A DNA stretch of 64,000 nt, taken from Candidatus Andeanibacterium colombiense. GTDB taxonomy: Bacteria; Pseudomonadota; Alphaproteobacteria; Sphingomonadales; Sphingomonadaceae. The stretch covers positions 992,001 to 1,056,000 of the forward strand of contig CP119316.1 of NCBI GenBank assembly GCA_029202985.1, read 5' to 3'. The translations under genes and the position numbers were made by a program. Below, piece after piece: positions 15,092 to 23,236 of this stretch. The notes under the pieces are model-generated. The model did not search any database. It saw only the letters and a program-made list of their open reading frames with translations, and was not told the DNA's origin. Numbering within the stretch: position 1 is the stretch's first letter; every line of letters starts with the position of its first letter.

Positions 15092-17284
15092 TTAAGGCGC
15101 CGCCCCCTGCAGTTGCGCACTCGGCTTGGGGCTCGGCTCCAGCCGCAGCCCGTTCTGGTCGATCCGCACATCAACCGGCTTGCCGTCGATCGAGGTAGTG
15201 ATCGAGGCGCCGTTCGGATCGAGCTTGAGCTTGGTGTCGCCCAGCGGAAGATCGTCCAGATTGGGAATGTCGAGCGGCACGATCGGGCCGCTCGGGTTGG
15301 GCGACGGGCTCGGCCGCGAGGGGCCCGGAACGGCCTTGCTGCCCAGCGCCTGCGCCATGAAATCGCGCCAGATGCGCGCCGGGACGCTGCCGCCGTGGAC
15401 GTTGCCCAGCGGAGTATTGTCGTCATTGCCGATCCACACCCCGACCACCAGCCCGCCGGCATAGCCGATGAACAGCGCGTCGCGGTTGTCCTGGGTCGTC
15501 CCGGTCTTGCCGAAATTGGCGACGTTGAGCATCGCCGCGCGGCCGGTGCCGTGGTTGATCGCGCCGCGCAGCAGATCCTCCATATCGTCATGCTCGCGGC
15601 TGGAGAGGCTGCTCTTCGAACTCCACAGCCAGTCGAACCAGCCGGGTTCTTCCGCGGTGAAAGCGCGCGGCTGGGCCGGGAATTCATTCGCGGCGACCCC
15701 GGCATAGGCCGCGGTCAGCTCCATCAGGGTCATCGTCGAAGTGCCGAGTGCGAGGCTCGGATCGCCCTCGGCCAGCGGCGAGGCAACCCCGAGCTTGCGC
15801 GCCACGCGGATCACCGCATCGTCGCCCACATCGCGCAGCAGCCGCACCGCCGCGACATTGCTCGACCGGGCAAAGGCGTCTTCCAGCGTGATCGTCGGCG
15901 AGTAATTCCCGCTGGCGTTGGACGGGCGATAGGACCCGGTGGTGATCTGGCTGTTGTCGATCGTGTCGTCAGGCCGCCAGCCCTTCTCCAGCGCGGCGAG
16001 ATAGACGAACAGTTTGAAGGTCGAACCCGGCTGGCGGCGGGCCTGGGTCGCGCGGTTGAACGGCGACTTCTCGTAATCCTTGCCGCCGATCATCGCGACC
16101 ACTTCGCCGTTCGGGCGCATCGCGACCAGCGCGACCTGCGCCTTGCCCAGCGCCGCGCGATTGATCGCGTTGCGCGCGGCCGCCTGCAGGCGGGAATCGA
16201 GCGTCGTGGTGATCGTCTGGCGGGAATAGCCGACCTCGCTCAGCCGGCGCGCCTGCGGCAGCGCCCAGTCGGCGAAATAGGTGCCGGTCGGAAGATCGTC
16301 GCCCGCCTCGCGCACATCGACATGGGGCGTGGGCATGCGGTCGATCTCGGCCTGCGTGAGATAGCCGGTCTCGACCATCGTCTGCAGCACCACCCGCATG
16401 CGCTTCTCGGCCGCCTGCGGATGCTGGGTCGGCGCGTAGGCCGAAGGGGCCTTGAGCATTCCCGCCAGCATCGCCGCCTGCTCGGGCCGCAATTTCTCCG
16501 GCTGGCGGTAGAAATAATGCATCGAGGCGGCGCGCAAACCGTAGCAATTGTCACCGAAATAGGCGTTGGAGAGATAGCGTTCGAGGATCTGGTCCTTCGT
16601 CAGCCATGCCTCCAGCCACAGCGCGATCAGCGCCTCGCGCGCCTTGCGGCCGAGGTTCTGCTCGGGCGTGAGGAAGGTGAACTTGGCGAGCTGCTGCGTG
16701 ATCGTGCTGCCGCCCTGCGTCTTGCCGCGGGTGATGTTGCTCCACACCGCGCGCGCGATCCCGCGCGGATCGATCCCCCAGTGGCTGTAGAACCGCCGGT
16801 CCTCGATCGCGATGAACGCATCGACCACGTGCGGCGGCAACTTTTTCACCTCGACCGGCGCGGCCACCACCGCCCCGTTGCGCGCGATCGGCGTGCCGTC
16901 CGCGGCGAGCAAGGTGATCTCCGGCGGCGCGATCGGCTGGAGCGATTTCGAAAGCGGCGCGGTGACCAGCAGCCAGCCGACAATCAGGATGAACAGGAAC
17001 AAGAACGCCGCGATGCCCCGGCTGATCCACCAGCCACGGGTGTGCTTCTTCGGCGCGGGCGGAAGCGGCAGGGTCTCGCCTGCAACCGCGAACGGCGGAT
17101 AGAGATGCGGGTGCTGCGGAGGTGTCGGCGGGAAGTCGCTTTCGTCCTGTGCGTCGCGCTCATAAAGCGGCGAGAGCCAGGCTTCCTCGTCATGGATATG
17201 CCGCTGCGGCTCGGGCTCGAGCTCCGGCTTGGTCCTGCCGAACAGCCTGCTGAAAAGACCCGGTCGATCCGACATCGTCGCCAT
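15092..17284 (-). CDS. class A penicillin-binding protein (glycosyltransferase + transpeptidase)
   Basis: A 730-residue bifunctional peptidoglycan synthase. It has a cytoplasmic, Pro- and Glu-rich leader of about 85 residues, one membrane helix (about 88-108), a GT51 domain with catalytic Glu161 in AIEDRRFYSHWG and the GGSTITQQLAK block, then a transpeptidase domain. The three transpeptidase motifs are present: STFK (Ser421 nucleophile), SSN (474-476) and KTGT (593-596). The Pro-rich tail may interact with wall components. It is PBP1a-like, but the E. coli subtype should not be transferred. The gene stands alone on the minus strand, with a repeat before the cobS gene. Confidence 0.93.
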   Translation of the reverse strand: MATMSDRPGLFSRLFGRTKPELEPEPQRHIHDEEAWLSPLYERDAQDESDFPPTPPQHPHLYPPFAVAGETLPLPPAPKKHTRGWWISRGIAAFLFLFILIVGWLLVTAPLSKSLQPIAPPEITLLAADGTPIARNGAVVAAPVEVKKLPPHVVDAFIAIEDRRFYSHWGIDPRGIARAVWSNITRGKTQGGSTITQQLAKFTFLTPEQNLGRKAREALIALWLEAWLTKDQILERYLSNAYFGDNCYGLRAASMHYFYRQPEKLRPEQAAMLAGMLKAPSAYAPTQHPQAAEKRMRVVLQTMVETGYLTQAEIDRMPTPHVDVREAGDDLPTGTYFADWALPQARRLSEVGYSRQTITTTLDSRLQAAARNAINRAALGKAQVALVAMRPNGEVVAMIGGKDYEKSPFNRATQARRQPGSTFKLFVYLAALEKGWRPDDTIDNSQITTGSYRPSNASGNYSPTITLEDAFARSSNVAAVRLLRDVGDDAVIRVARKLGVASPLAEGDPSLALGTSTMTLMELTAAYAGVAANEFPAQPRAFTAEEPGWFDWLWSSKSSLSSREHDDMEDLLRGAINHGTGRAAMLNVANFGKTGTTQDNRDALFIGYAGGLVVGVWIGNDDNTPLGNVHGGSVPARIWRDFMAQALGSKAVPGPSRPSPSPNPSGPIVPLDIPNLDDLPLGDTKLKLDPNGASITTSIDGKPVDVRIDQNGLRLEPSPKPSAQLQGAAP

Positions 17285-17345
17285 GGGCTACTGTGTTAGC
17301 GGAATAAGACAGGGGTGGCGAGAGATTTCCACGATGCCCCACTCC

Positions 17346-17438
17346 CGTCATGCTGAACTTGTTTCAGCATCCATCGTGCCTGAAGGCTCGACCTGCGCCA
17401 AACGAGAAATGGACCTCGAACCAAGTTCAGGGTGACGG
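17346..17438. repeat. dispersed palindromic repeat (GTCATGCTGAAC family)
   Basis: The left arm CGTCATGCTGAACTTG (from about 17346) and right arm ending CAAGTTCAGGGTGACG (to about 17438) are approximate complements, and the left arm itself folds as TGCTGAACTTGTTTCAGCA. This CTGAACTTGTTTCAG core is a familiar intergenic repeat of sphingomonads. It fills the gap between cobS and the penicillin-binding protein gene. Confidence 0.6.
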
Positions 17439-17456
17439 TTTGGAAAAACCGCAGGC

Positions 17457-18452
17457 TTACCCCTTGCCGACCACGCTCTCGGGCAGATCCACTCCGAACA
17501 CCCGCTGGTAGTATTCCGCCACCAGCATCCGTTCGGCCTCGTCGCATTTGTTGAGGAACGTCAGGCGGAAGGCGAAGCCGACGTCTTTGAAGATGCCGGT
17601 GTTCTGCGCCCAGGTAATCACGGTGCGCGGGCTCATCACAGTCGAGATGTCGCCGTTGATGAAGCCCTGGCGGGTGAGATCGGCGACGCGGATCATCTTG
17701 GCGACGGTCGCCTTGTCGGTTTCCGGGCTCTTGGCCGAGACGATCGCGACTTCGGTTTCCTCGGGGAGATAGTTCAGCCCGACGACGATGTTCCAGCGGT
17801 CCATCTGGCCCTGGTTGATCGCCTGCGTACCGTGATAGAGCCCGCTGGTATCGCCCAGGCCGACCGTGTTGGCGGTCGCGAACAGGCGGAAATAGGGGTT
17901 CGGGCGGATCACGCGGTTCTGGTCGAGCAGGGTCAGCTTGCCCTCGGTCTCGAGCACGCGCTGGATCACGAACATCACGTCCGGGCGGCCCGCGTCGTAT
18001 TCGTCGAACACCAGCGCCACCGGGTGCTGCAGCGCCCACGGCAGCAGGCCTTCGCGGAATTCGGTGACCTGCAGCCCGTCGCGCAGCACGATCGCGTCAC
18101 GCCCGATCAGGTCGATGCGGCTGATATGCGCATCGAGGTTGATGCGGATGCACGGCCAGTTGAGGCGCGCGGCAACCTGTTCGATATGGGTCGACTTGCC
18201 GGTGCCGTGATAACCCTGGACCATTACGCGGCGGTTGTGGGCAAAGCCCGCGAGGATCGCCAGCGTGGTGTCAGGATCGAACACATAGGAACCGTCGAGA
18301 TCGGGCACGCGCTCGTCCGCCTCGCTGAAAGCGGGGACCTGCATGTCGATATCGATCCCGAACAATTCGCGCACGCTGACGGTCTTGTCGGGCGCCGCAA
18401 GGCGCGTCGTGCCGCCGGGCTGTTCGGAGTGCTTGTTGGTCATCTCGTTCAT
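17457..18452 (-). CDS. cobS: cobaltochelatase subunit CobS
   Basis: A 331-residue AAA+ ATPase that, with CobT, drives cobalt insertion by CobN in aerobic cobalamin synthesis. It has the Walker A GYHGTGKST (80-88), Walker B LVFDEYD (148-153) and an arginine-finger region. The CobS-type N-terminus carries VRELFGIDIDMQVPAF. CobT normally follows directly on the same strand; here a penicillin-binding protein gene follows instead. In many alphaproteobacteria a J-domain gene and bolA precede cobS, but here they lie 7 kb away beyond the detoxification block. CobT and CobN would have to be elsewhere. Confidence 0.94.
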   Translation of the reverse strand: MNEMTNKHSEQPGGTTRLAAPDKTVSVRELFGIDIDMQVPAFSEADERVPDLDGSYVFDPDTTLAILAGFAHNRRVMVQGYHGTGKSTHIEQVAARLNWPCIRINLDAHISRIDLIGRDAIVLRDGLQVTEFREGLLPWALQHPVALVFDEYDAGRPDVMFVIQRVLETEGKLTLLDQNRVIRPNPYFRLFATANTVGLGDTSGLYHGTQAINQGQMDRWNIVVGLNYLPEETEVAIVSAKSPETDKATVAKMIRVADLTRQGFINGDISTVMSPRTVITWAQNTGIFKDVGFAFRLTFLNKCDEAERMLVAEYYQRVFGVDLPESVVGKG

Positions 18453-18546
18453 CGCGCCGTTCGACTAGACGGGCAGCAAGGCCGCTGCAACATACAATCC
18501 CGATAGAAGACGCAGAAACGTTGGCCGAACAAACCACGCGGAGGGC

Positions 18547-18755
18547 ATGATCTTTACGGCTCCCCTGTCGCCCTTCGTCCCCAAGGCAGGTGCCCCGCTG
18601 GCCGATCGACCCGAAGCGCCATCCCTAGCTCGCCAACTGGCATGCGCGGGTCGGCGAGCGCCCGGCGTGGCAACTGGCGGCCGAACAGGAAGCGGCGGAT
18701 CTTCGCGTCCTTGGGCAGCTAGCCGATCTTCTGTGGGAGCGAGAAGGCCGCGAAT
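18547..18755 (+). pseudogene. internally deleted glutathione S-transferase remnant
   Basis: Starting at ATG 18547 the reading gives MIFTAPLSPFVPKAG, which looks like a GST N-terminal strand (the family has MKLYxSPxSPFVRKV). From about 18590, in another frame, the sequence reads VPRWPIDPKRHP, a TAG stop at 18626-18628, then LANWHARVGERPAWQ, which looks like the C-terminal helix of a GST (family pattern P-x-LAxW-x-RV-x-x-RPA). The roughly 150 residues between them are missing. The remnant's 3' end runs into the hxlR stop. Two matching halves in the right order and on one strand support a decayed gene rather than chance. The end point is uncertain. Confidence 0.5.
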
Positions 18756-19432
18756 ACCTTCTTTGCCAGTTCCACGTCCCCCGTCACCCGCAAGTCCCCT
18801 TCAGCCTCCAGCGCGGTCAGCGGCTGCCGGCCATAGACTAGCCGAAGGAATGCCAGCGGCTTCGCGATCCAGACCGTGAAATCCGGCGCGGCATCGCCGT
18901 CCTGGGTTCGAGCCAATACCAGTTCTCCGTCCGCGAGGCGGGCGGAGAAGTGATCTTCGCCGATCTCGAAACGCATGGTGGCCGACAAGGCCCGCGCCGC
19001 GCCCGGATCCATCGTGGTGCGCAAATTCAGCATCAGCGCGACCGGCGAGAGCCACAGAGTCGGATCGTGCCGCGGCGAACGCAACGCCCAGCGGCTCAAC
19101 TCGATGATCGCGGGCTCGGCATGGCGGCCCCATTCGGTCAGCTCGTAGATCTGCACGGCCGCGGGCGGTGCCAACCGCCGCCGGGTCAATACTTCCGCGG
19201 CTTCCAGCCGAACCAGCCGCTCGGTCAGCACCTTCGCGCTGATCGCGGGCAAAGCGCGGCGCAGGTCGGAGAAACGGCGTCCGCCAAGCAGCAATTCGCG
19301 GATGATCAGGATCGACCAGCGCTCGCCCACCAGCTCCATCGCGAAGGCGGTACCGCAAGCGTCGCCATACCACCGGCCGTGCGCCTCATCGGACGGTGCG
19401 TTGTCGGAGGTGGTTTCATTTTGTAACTTCAC
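18719..19432 (-). CDS. HxlR-family regulator with a C-terminal SCP2-like domain
   Basis: A 237-residue protein. Residues of about 20-112 are an HxlR winged helix: DACGTAFAMELVGERWSILI, LLGGRRFSDLRRALPAIS, then the wing QIYELTEWGRHAEP. Residues of about 125-235 resemble an SCP2/sterol-carrier sensor (MRFEIGEDHFSARLADGELV, LEAEGDLRVTGDVELAKKVF), which could bind a hydrophobic ligand. The start is a GTG at 19432. It is divergent from the ten-gene detoxification run, 65 bases from the first gene, with repeated GTAACT/AGTTGC half-sites in between, so it probably controls both directions. Cysteine 26 is where redox-sensing HxlR proteins have their reactive residue. Confidence 0.87.
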   Translation of the reverse strand: MKLQNETTSDNAPSDEAHGRWYGDACGTAFAMELVGERWSILIIRELLLGGRRFSDLRRALPAISAKVLTERLVRLEAAEVLTRRRLAPPAAVQIYELTEWGRHAEPAIIELSRWALRSPRHDPTLWLSPVALMLNLRTTMDPGAARALSATMRFEIGEDHFSARLADGELVLARTQDGDAAPDFTVWIAKPLAFLRLVYGRQPLTALEAEGDLRVTGDVELAKKVFAAFSLPQKIG

Positions 19433-19449
19433 AGTTGCTTTTAGTAACT
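19423..19449. promoter_or_regulatory. probable HxlR operator (three half-sites)
   Basis: GTAACT (19423-19428), AGTTGC (19433-19438) and AGTAACT (19443-19449) form two overlapping near-palindromes, each with one mismatch. HxlR-type regulators commonly bind GTAAC-type inverted repeats in divergent promoters. The site covers the hxlR start codon, which fits autoregulation. Confidence 0.55.
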
Positions 19450-19497
19450 CGAAAGGGGATGAACTGGCAAGCGCGATTCGATGGAGAGGATAGCCGC

Positions 19498-19932
19498 ATG
19501 CCCAGGATGATTTTCGTGAACCTTCCGGTGACGGATCTGTCGCGATCCATCGCCTTCTATGAAGCGATCGGTTTCACCAAGAACCCGCAGTTCAGCAACG
19601 AGGTGGCCGCCAGCATGGTGTGGTCGGGCACGATCTACGTCATGCTGCTGACGCATGATTTCTGGAAGACGTTCACCACCAAACAAATCCCCGACGCGCA
19701 TGTGTCGGCTCAGGTCGCGCTATGCGTGACCTTCGACAGCCGCGCCGAAGTGGATGCGATTACCGAAAGCGCGGGCCGGGCCGGTGGTAAAGCGGATTCC
19801 AGCCCACCGCAGGACCACGGCTTCATGTTCCAGCGCAGCTTCGAGGATCCGGACGGCCACCAGTGGGAACCGGTATGGATGGATCCGGCGGTTGCCGGCG
19901 GCGAGCAACCGGTCGAGCATATCTCGGCGTAA
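19498..19932 (+). CDS. VOC-family (glyoxalase-fold) protein
   Basis: A 144-residue protein with the VOC pattern: MIFVNLPVTDLSRSIAFYEA at the start and FEDPDGHQWEPVWMD at the end, matching the lactoylglutathione lyase-like YtfP/YdeX-type group. Metal-ligand candidates are the Asp/His/Glu residues of these two strands. The ATG at 19498 gives the conserved N-terminus and is preceded by GGAGAGG; an ATG 39 bases upstream adds unmatched residues. It is the first gene of the HxlR-flanked run and is followed 25 bases later by a DoxX gene. Confidence 0.85.
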   Translation: MPRMIFVNLPVTDLSRSIAFYEAIGFTKNPQFSNEVAASMVWSGTIYVMLLTHDFWKTFTTKQIPDAHVSAQVALCVTFDSRAEVDAITESAGRAGGKADSSPPQDHGFMFQRSFEDPDGHQWEPVWMDPAVAGGEQPVEHISA

Positions 19933-19957
19933 CCGCAATTCTCGGGGGAGGACCACG

Positions 19958-20350
19958 ATGTCAGACAAGATAATGGCCCGCACCGGATGGGCACTAACCG
20001 GCCTGTTCGCGCTGTTCATGGCCGGCGCCTCGATCGCGCCCAAGCTGCTCGGGATGCCGGTGGCGGAGCAGACGCTCACTGGCCTCGGCTGGCCTGGCCA
20101 TTACGTGCTGATGATCGGCCTGTTCGAACTGGCCTTCACCCTGCTCTATCTGATCCCGCGCACCAGCGTGCTCGGCGCGGTGCTGATGACCGCGCTGCTC
20201 GGCGGCGCGATGGCGACCCATATCCGCGTCGGCAGCCCGCTGTTCAGCCATGTGCTGTTCGGCATCTACCTCGCGCTGTTCATGTGGGGCGGGCTGTGGC
20301 TGCGCTCCCCTGCCCTGCGCGCGGTATTCCCGTTCAAGACCAGGGAGTGA
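19958..20350 (+). CDS. DoxX-like four-helix membrane protein
   Basis: A 130-residue inner-membrane protein with four predicted helices, the usual DoxX length. The pattern GLFALFMAGASIAPKLLGMP, YVLMIGLFELAFTLLYLIPRT and GGAMATHIRVGSPLFSHVLF matches the DoxX family found beside stress genes in many bacteria. DoxX proteins are linked to quinone or thiol redox at the membrane, but most are uncharacterised. It is preceded by GGGGGAGGA and sits second in the run. Confidence 0.85.
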   Translation: MSDKIMARTGWALTGLFALFMAGASIAPKLLGMPVAEQTLTGLGWPGHYVLMIGLFELAFTLLYLIPRTSVLGAVLMTALLGGAMATHIRVGSPLFSHVLFGIYLALFMWGGLWLRSPALRAVFPFKTRE

Positions 20351-20388
20351 TCCGCAAGCGGCCACCGAAGAGAGAAGGAGCCTGACCG

Positions 20389-20745
20389 ATGTATATCCAG
20401 GGATTCGTGATTCCCGTGCCTGAGGGAAACAAGGACGCCTACCGCGAGGTCGCGCAGAAATTCACCGACATCATGAAGAACCACGGCATGATCGAGGTCG
20501 TCGAGGCCTGGGAAGCAGGCGTGCCCGACGGCGAGCACACCGATTTCCGCAAGGCTGTGGCGATCGAAGCCGGGGAGAAGGTCGTGTTCTCGTGGGTCGT
20601 GTGGCCCGACAAGGCGACCTGCGACGCCGCGCATGCCTCGATGATGGCTGGCGAAATGGCCGAGGAAATGGCTGCGTCGGCGCCGTTCGACGGCAAGCGC
20701 ATGATCTTCGGCGGGTTCGAGCCCATCGTGTCGTGGAGGAAGTGA
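20389..20745 (+). CDS. DUF1428-family protein
   Basis: A 118-residue protein matching DUF1428 (YbaA type): MYIQGFVIPVPEGNKDAYRE, a central EVVEAWEAGVPDGE, FRKAVAIEAGEKVVFSWVVW and the C-terminal MIFGGFEPIV. The fold is a ferredoxin-like dimer resembling small monooxygenases, but no activity is established. AGAGAAGGAG precedes its ATG. It ends with TGATG, sharing a base with the start of the next gene. Confidence 0.88.
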   Translation: MYIQGFVIPVPEGNKDAYREVAQKFTDIMKNHGMIEVVEAWEAGVPDGEHTDFRKAVAIEAGEKVVFSWVVWPDKATCDAAHASMMAGEMAEEMAASAPFDGKRMIFGGFEPIVSWRK

Positions 20746-21539
20746 TGGCTGGAGCACCGATCTGGTTCGAATTGATGACGCCCGACGTTGCGGCGGCCAT
20801 CCCCTTCTACAAGGCTGTCGGCGGCTGGCAGATCCAGACCGAGGGTATTTTGATGCCCAACGGCACCGAATACCGCATGATTGCACGCTCGGACGGCGGG
20901 AATCTCGGCGGTCTGCTCAAGCTCACCGAAGGCATGATCGCGGGCGGCGCGGCGCCGGGCTGGCTCGCCTATTTCCATGTCGAGGATGTCGAAGCTTCCG
21001 TCACCAAAGCGCAGGAACTCGGCGCGACCGTCCATATGCCCCCGACCGCGATGAGCGCCGGGACGATGGCGATGATCGCCGACCCGCAGGGCGCGCCGTT
21101 CTACCTGATGAAGCCGACCCCACCTCCGGGCCAGCCCGACGCGAAGAGCGATGTGTTCGATGGGAAGAAGGCGGGCCATTGCCGCTGGATGCAGCTCGAC
21201 ACCACCGACGCCCCGGCCGCCAACGAATTCTACAAGGCGCTGTTCGGCTGGAATACCGAACGCACCATGCCGATGGGCGAACATGGCGACTACCGTTTCA
21301 TTGAGAACGACGGCATGCCGATCGGCGCCTTCAACCCGATGATCGCGCCCGGCCAGCAGCCCGCATGGCAACTCTATCTCGGCGTCGAAGACATCGAGCG
21401 GGCACGCGGTGCGGTGCTTGCCCAGGGCGGCGCCGTTACCCGCGATGTGCACGAAGTGCCGGGCGGCGATTGGATTTTCATGGGCAAAGACCCCTCCGGC
21501 GCGGGGATCGCCTTCGTCGGTTCCAAAGGAGCAGGATGA
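20745..21539 (+). CDS. two-domain VOC-family protein
   Basis: A 264-residue protein formed by two glyoxalase-fold repeats: residues of about 1-125 (IWFELMTPDVAAAIPFYKAV, then FHVEDVEASVTKAQELGA) and about 138-262 (CRWMQLDTTDAPAANEFYKA, then LGVEDIERARGAVLAQGG). Both repeats retain the VOC strand pattern, similar to the hydroxylase-linked CFP30/27-kDa antigen group. The start ATG overlaps the preceding stop (TGATG) and has GGAGGAAG upstream. It probably binds or transforms a small organic substrate, possibly a glutathione adduct, given the neighbours. Confidence 0.86.
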   Translation: MAGAPIWFELMTPDVAAAIPFYKAVGGWQIQTEGILMPNGTEYRMIARSDGGNLGGLLKLTEGMIAGGAAPGWLAYFHVEDVEASVTKAQELGATVHMPPTAMSAGTMAMIADPQGAPFYLMKPTPPPGQPDAKSDVFDGKKAGHCRWMQLDTTDAPAANEFYKALFGWNTERTMPMGEHGDYRFIENDGMPIGAFNPMIAPGQQPAWQLYLGVEDIERARGAVLAQGGAVTRDVHEVPGGDWIFMGKDPSGAGIAFVGSKGAG

Positions 21540-22018
21540 TGGGTAACAAGGCAGCGATCTGCATCTGGTACGAGAGCGGCGCGGAAGACGCCGCGAAATT
21601 CTACGCCGCGACCTTTCCGGGCAGTTCGGTCGGTGCCGCGCATAGGGCGCCGGGTGACAATCCCAGCACCAGCGAAGGCGCGGTGCTGACGGTCGAGTTC
21701 ACCGTCTGCGGGATTCCGTGCCTCGGCCTCAACGGCGGCCCGCACTTCAAGCAGAGCGAGGCGTTCTCGTTCCAGGTCTATACCGACGACCAGGAAGAGA
21801 CCGACCGGCTGTGGAACGCCGTCGTCGGCAATGGCGGCGAGGAAAGCCAATGCGGCTGGTGCAAGGACAAATGGGGCGTCTCGTGGCAGATCACCCCACG
21901 CGCGCTGATGGCGGCGATGTCCAACCCCGACAAGGCCGCTTCGAAGCGCGCCTTCGACGCGATGATGACGATGAAGAAGATCGACATCGCCGCAATCGAA
22001 GCCGCTCTGGAGGGCTGA
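21539..22018 (+). CDS. PhnB-like VOC-family protein
   Basis: A 159-residue protein of the PhnB/3-demethylubiquinone-methyltransferase-like VOC group: CIWYESGAEDAAKFYAATFP at the start, CLGLNGGPHFKQSEAFSFQV in the middle, and CGWCKDKWGVSWQITPRALM, the group's hallmark C-terminal motif. Two adjacent ATGs fit (21536 and 21539); 21539 leaves a better gap of seven bases after AGGAG. The stop-start overlap indicates coupling to the gene before. Despite the old family name it is not expected to be a methyltransferase. Confidence 0.85.
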   Translation: MGNKAAICIWYESGAEDAAKFYAATFPGSSVGAAHRAPGDNPSTSEGAVLTVEFTVCGIPCLGLNGGPHFKQSEAFSFQVYTDDQEETDRLWNAVVGNGGEESQCGWCKDKWGVSWQITPRALMAAMSNPDKAASKRAFDAMMTMKKIDIAAIEAALEG

Positions 22019-22022
22019 TTCG

Positions 22023-22583
22023 ATGGCCGATCGGCAGGAGATCAGTTGCGACTGCGGGGCGGTCGAACTGGAGCTGGAAGGCAGGCCGTTTGGCGTGATC
22101 GAATGCCTGTGCGCGAGTTGCCGCGAGGCGGGCGCGCGGATCGAGAGCCTGCCCGGTGCTCCGCCCGCGCTGGGCGAATGGGGCGCCAGCCGCTTCGTGC
22201 TCTACCGCAAGGACCGCGTCGCCTGCCGCAAAGGCGCCGAGCATGTCCGCGCGCATCGCCTGACGCCGGACTCGCCGACGCGGCGGCTGGTCGCCACCTG
22301 CTGCAATTCGGCGATGCTGCTCGATTTCACCAAGGGTCACTGGGCCAGCCTCTATGCGCCGCGCTGGCCGGACGCAGGGCGCCCCAAGGCCGAAATGCGG
22401 ATTCAGACCGGCAGCCTGCCCGACCCGTCGGTCCTGCCCGGCGACATGCCGAACTATCGCGGGTTCGGCTGGCGCTTTCCGCTGCGGATGCTTGGCGCTT
22501 TCGCGGCGATGGGCTTTCGCAGCCCCGACCTGCCGTTCGGCGAACAGCCGCTCGAACTTCCGGCTGAGGGTGCCGTACGTTGA
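22023..22583 (+). CDS. DUF6151/GFA-like cysteine protein
   Basis: A 186-residue protein with the cysteine spacing of the glutathione-dependent formaldehyde-activating (GFA) fold: CDCG near residue 9, CLCASC near 29, and TCCN near 95. In GFA enzymes these bind zinc and help attach formaldehyde to glutathione. The rest (DFTKGHWASLYAPRWPDAG) resembles the DUF6151 group. Four bases separate it from the PhnB-like gene, and its end overlaps the following GST. A thiol-adduct role is inferred from the fold and neighbours. Confidence 0.8.
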   Translation: MADRQEISCDCGAVELELEGRPFGVIECLCASCREAGARIESLPGAPPALGEWGASRFVLYRKDRVACRKGAEHVRAHRLTPDSPTRRLVATCCNSAMLLDFTKGHWASLYAPRWPDAGRPKAEMRIQTGSLPDPSVLPGDMPNYRGFGWRFPLRMLGAFAAMGFRSPDLPFGEQPLELPAEGAVR

Positions 22584-23236
22584 AACCCACGATCACCGCT
22601 TTCACGGCTTCGCCCGACCGCGGCCAGGGCCTCGCGCGCGACACGCGGGTGCGCTGGGCGCTGGAGGAAGCCGGTCGATCCTACGACGTCCGGCTGGTTT
22701 CCTTCGCGGAGATGAAGCAGGCGCCGCATCTGGCGCTCAGCCCGTTCGGGCAAATCCCGACTTACGAGGAAGAGGGCGATCTCGGCCTGTTCGAAACCGG
22801 CGCGATCGTGTTCCATATCGCGGAGAACCATGCGGAACTCCTGCCCGGCGATCCCGCCGCCCGGGCCCGCGCGATCGCCTGGATGTTCGCCGCGGTCAAC
22901 ACGATCGAGCCGCCGATCATGGAACTCGGAATGGCTAAATTCGCGGAGGGCGACAGGCCTTGGACCGAGGAACGTCTGCCGCTGATCCATGACCGCATCC
23001 GCACCCGGCTCAGGCAACTCGCGGCACGGTTGGGCGATGCCGAATGGCTCGACGGCGGGTTCAGCGCCGGCGATCTGATGATGGTTTCGGTGCTGTTGCG
23101 GCTGAGGCCCGCCGGTATTCTGGACGAGTTTCCGAGCCTCGCGGCCTATGTCGCCAGGGGCGAGGCACGGCCGGCCTATAAACGCGCTTTCGCCGCGCAA
23201 CTGGCGGTTTTCGAAGCATCGCAGGGAGGAAACTGA
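22580..23236 (+). CDS. glutathione S-transferase family protein
   Basis: A 218-residue GST. The thioredoxin-like N-terminal domain ends in LSPFGQIPTYEEEGDLGLFETGAI, where the cis-Pro turn (QIP) and E-T-G/S motif bind glutathione. The C-terminal helical domain carries the N-capping box GGFSAGDLMMVSVLLRL. The start is a TTG overlapping the previous stop (TTGA). It is the first of three consecutive-type GST genes in this run. The substrate is unknown. Confidence 0.9.
   Translation: MKPTITAFTASPDRGQGLARDTRVRWALEEAGRSYDVRLVSFAEMKQAPHLALSPFGQIPTYEEEGDLGLFETGAIVFHIAENHAELLPGDPAARARAIAWMFAAVNTIEPPIMELGMAKFAEGDRPWTEERLPLIHDRIRTRLRQLAARLGDAEWLDGGFSAGDLMMVSVLLRLRPAGILDEFPSLAAYVARGEARPAYKRAFAAQLAVFEASQGGN

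Noticed and set aside
15113..17299. A 728-codon frame antisense to the penicillin-binding protein
   Set aside because: All catalytic motifs are on the minus strand; this frame has only Arg/Ala/Gly-rich noise.
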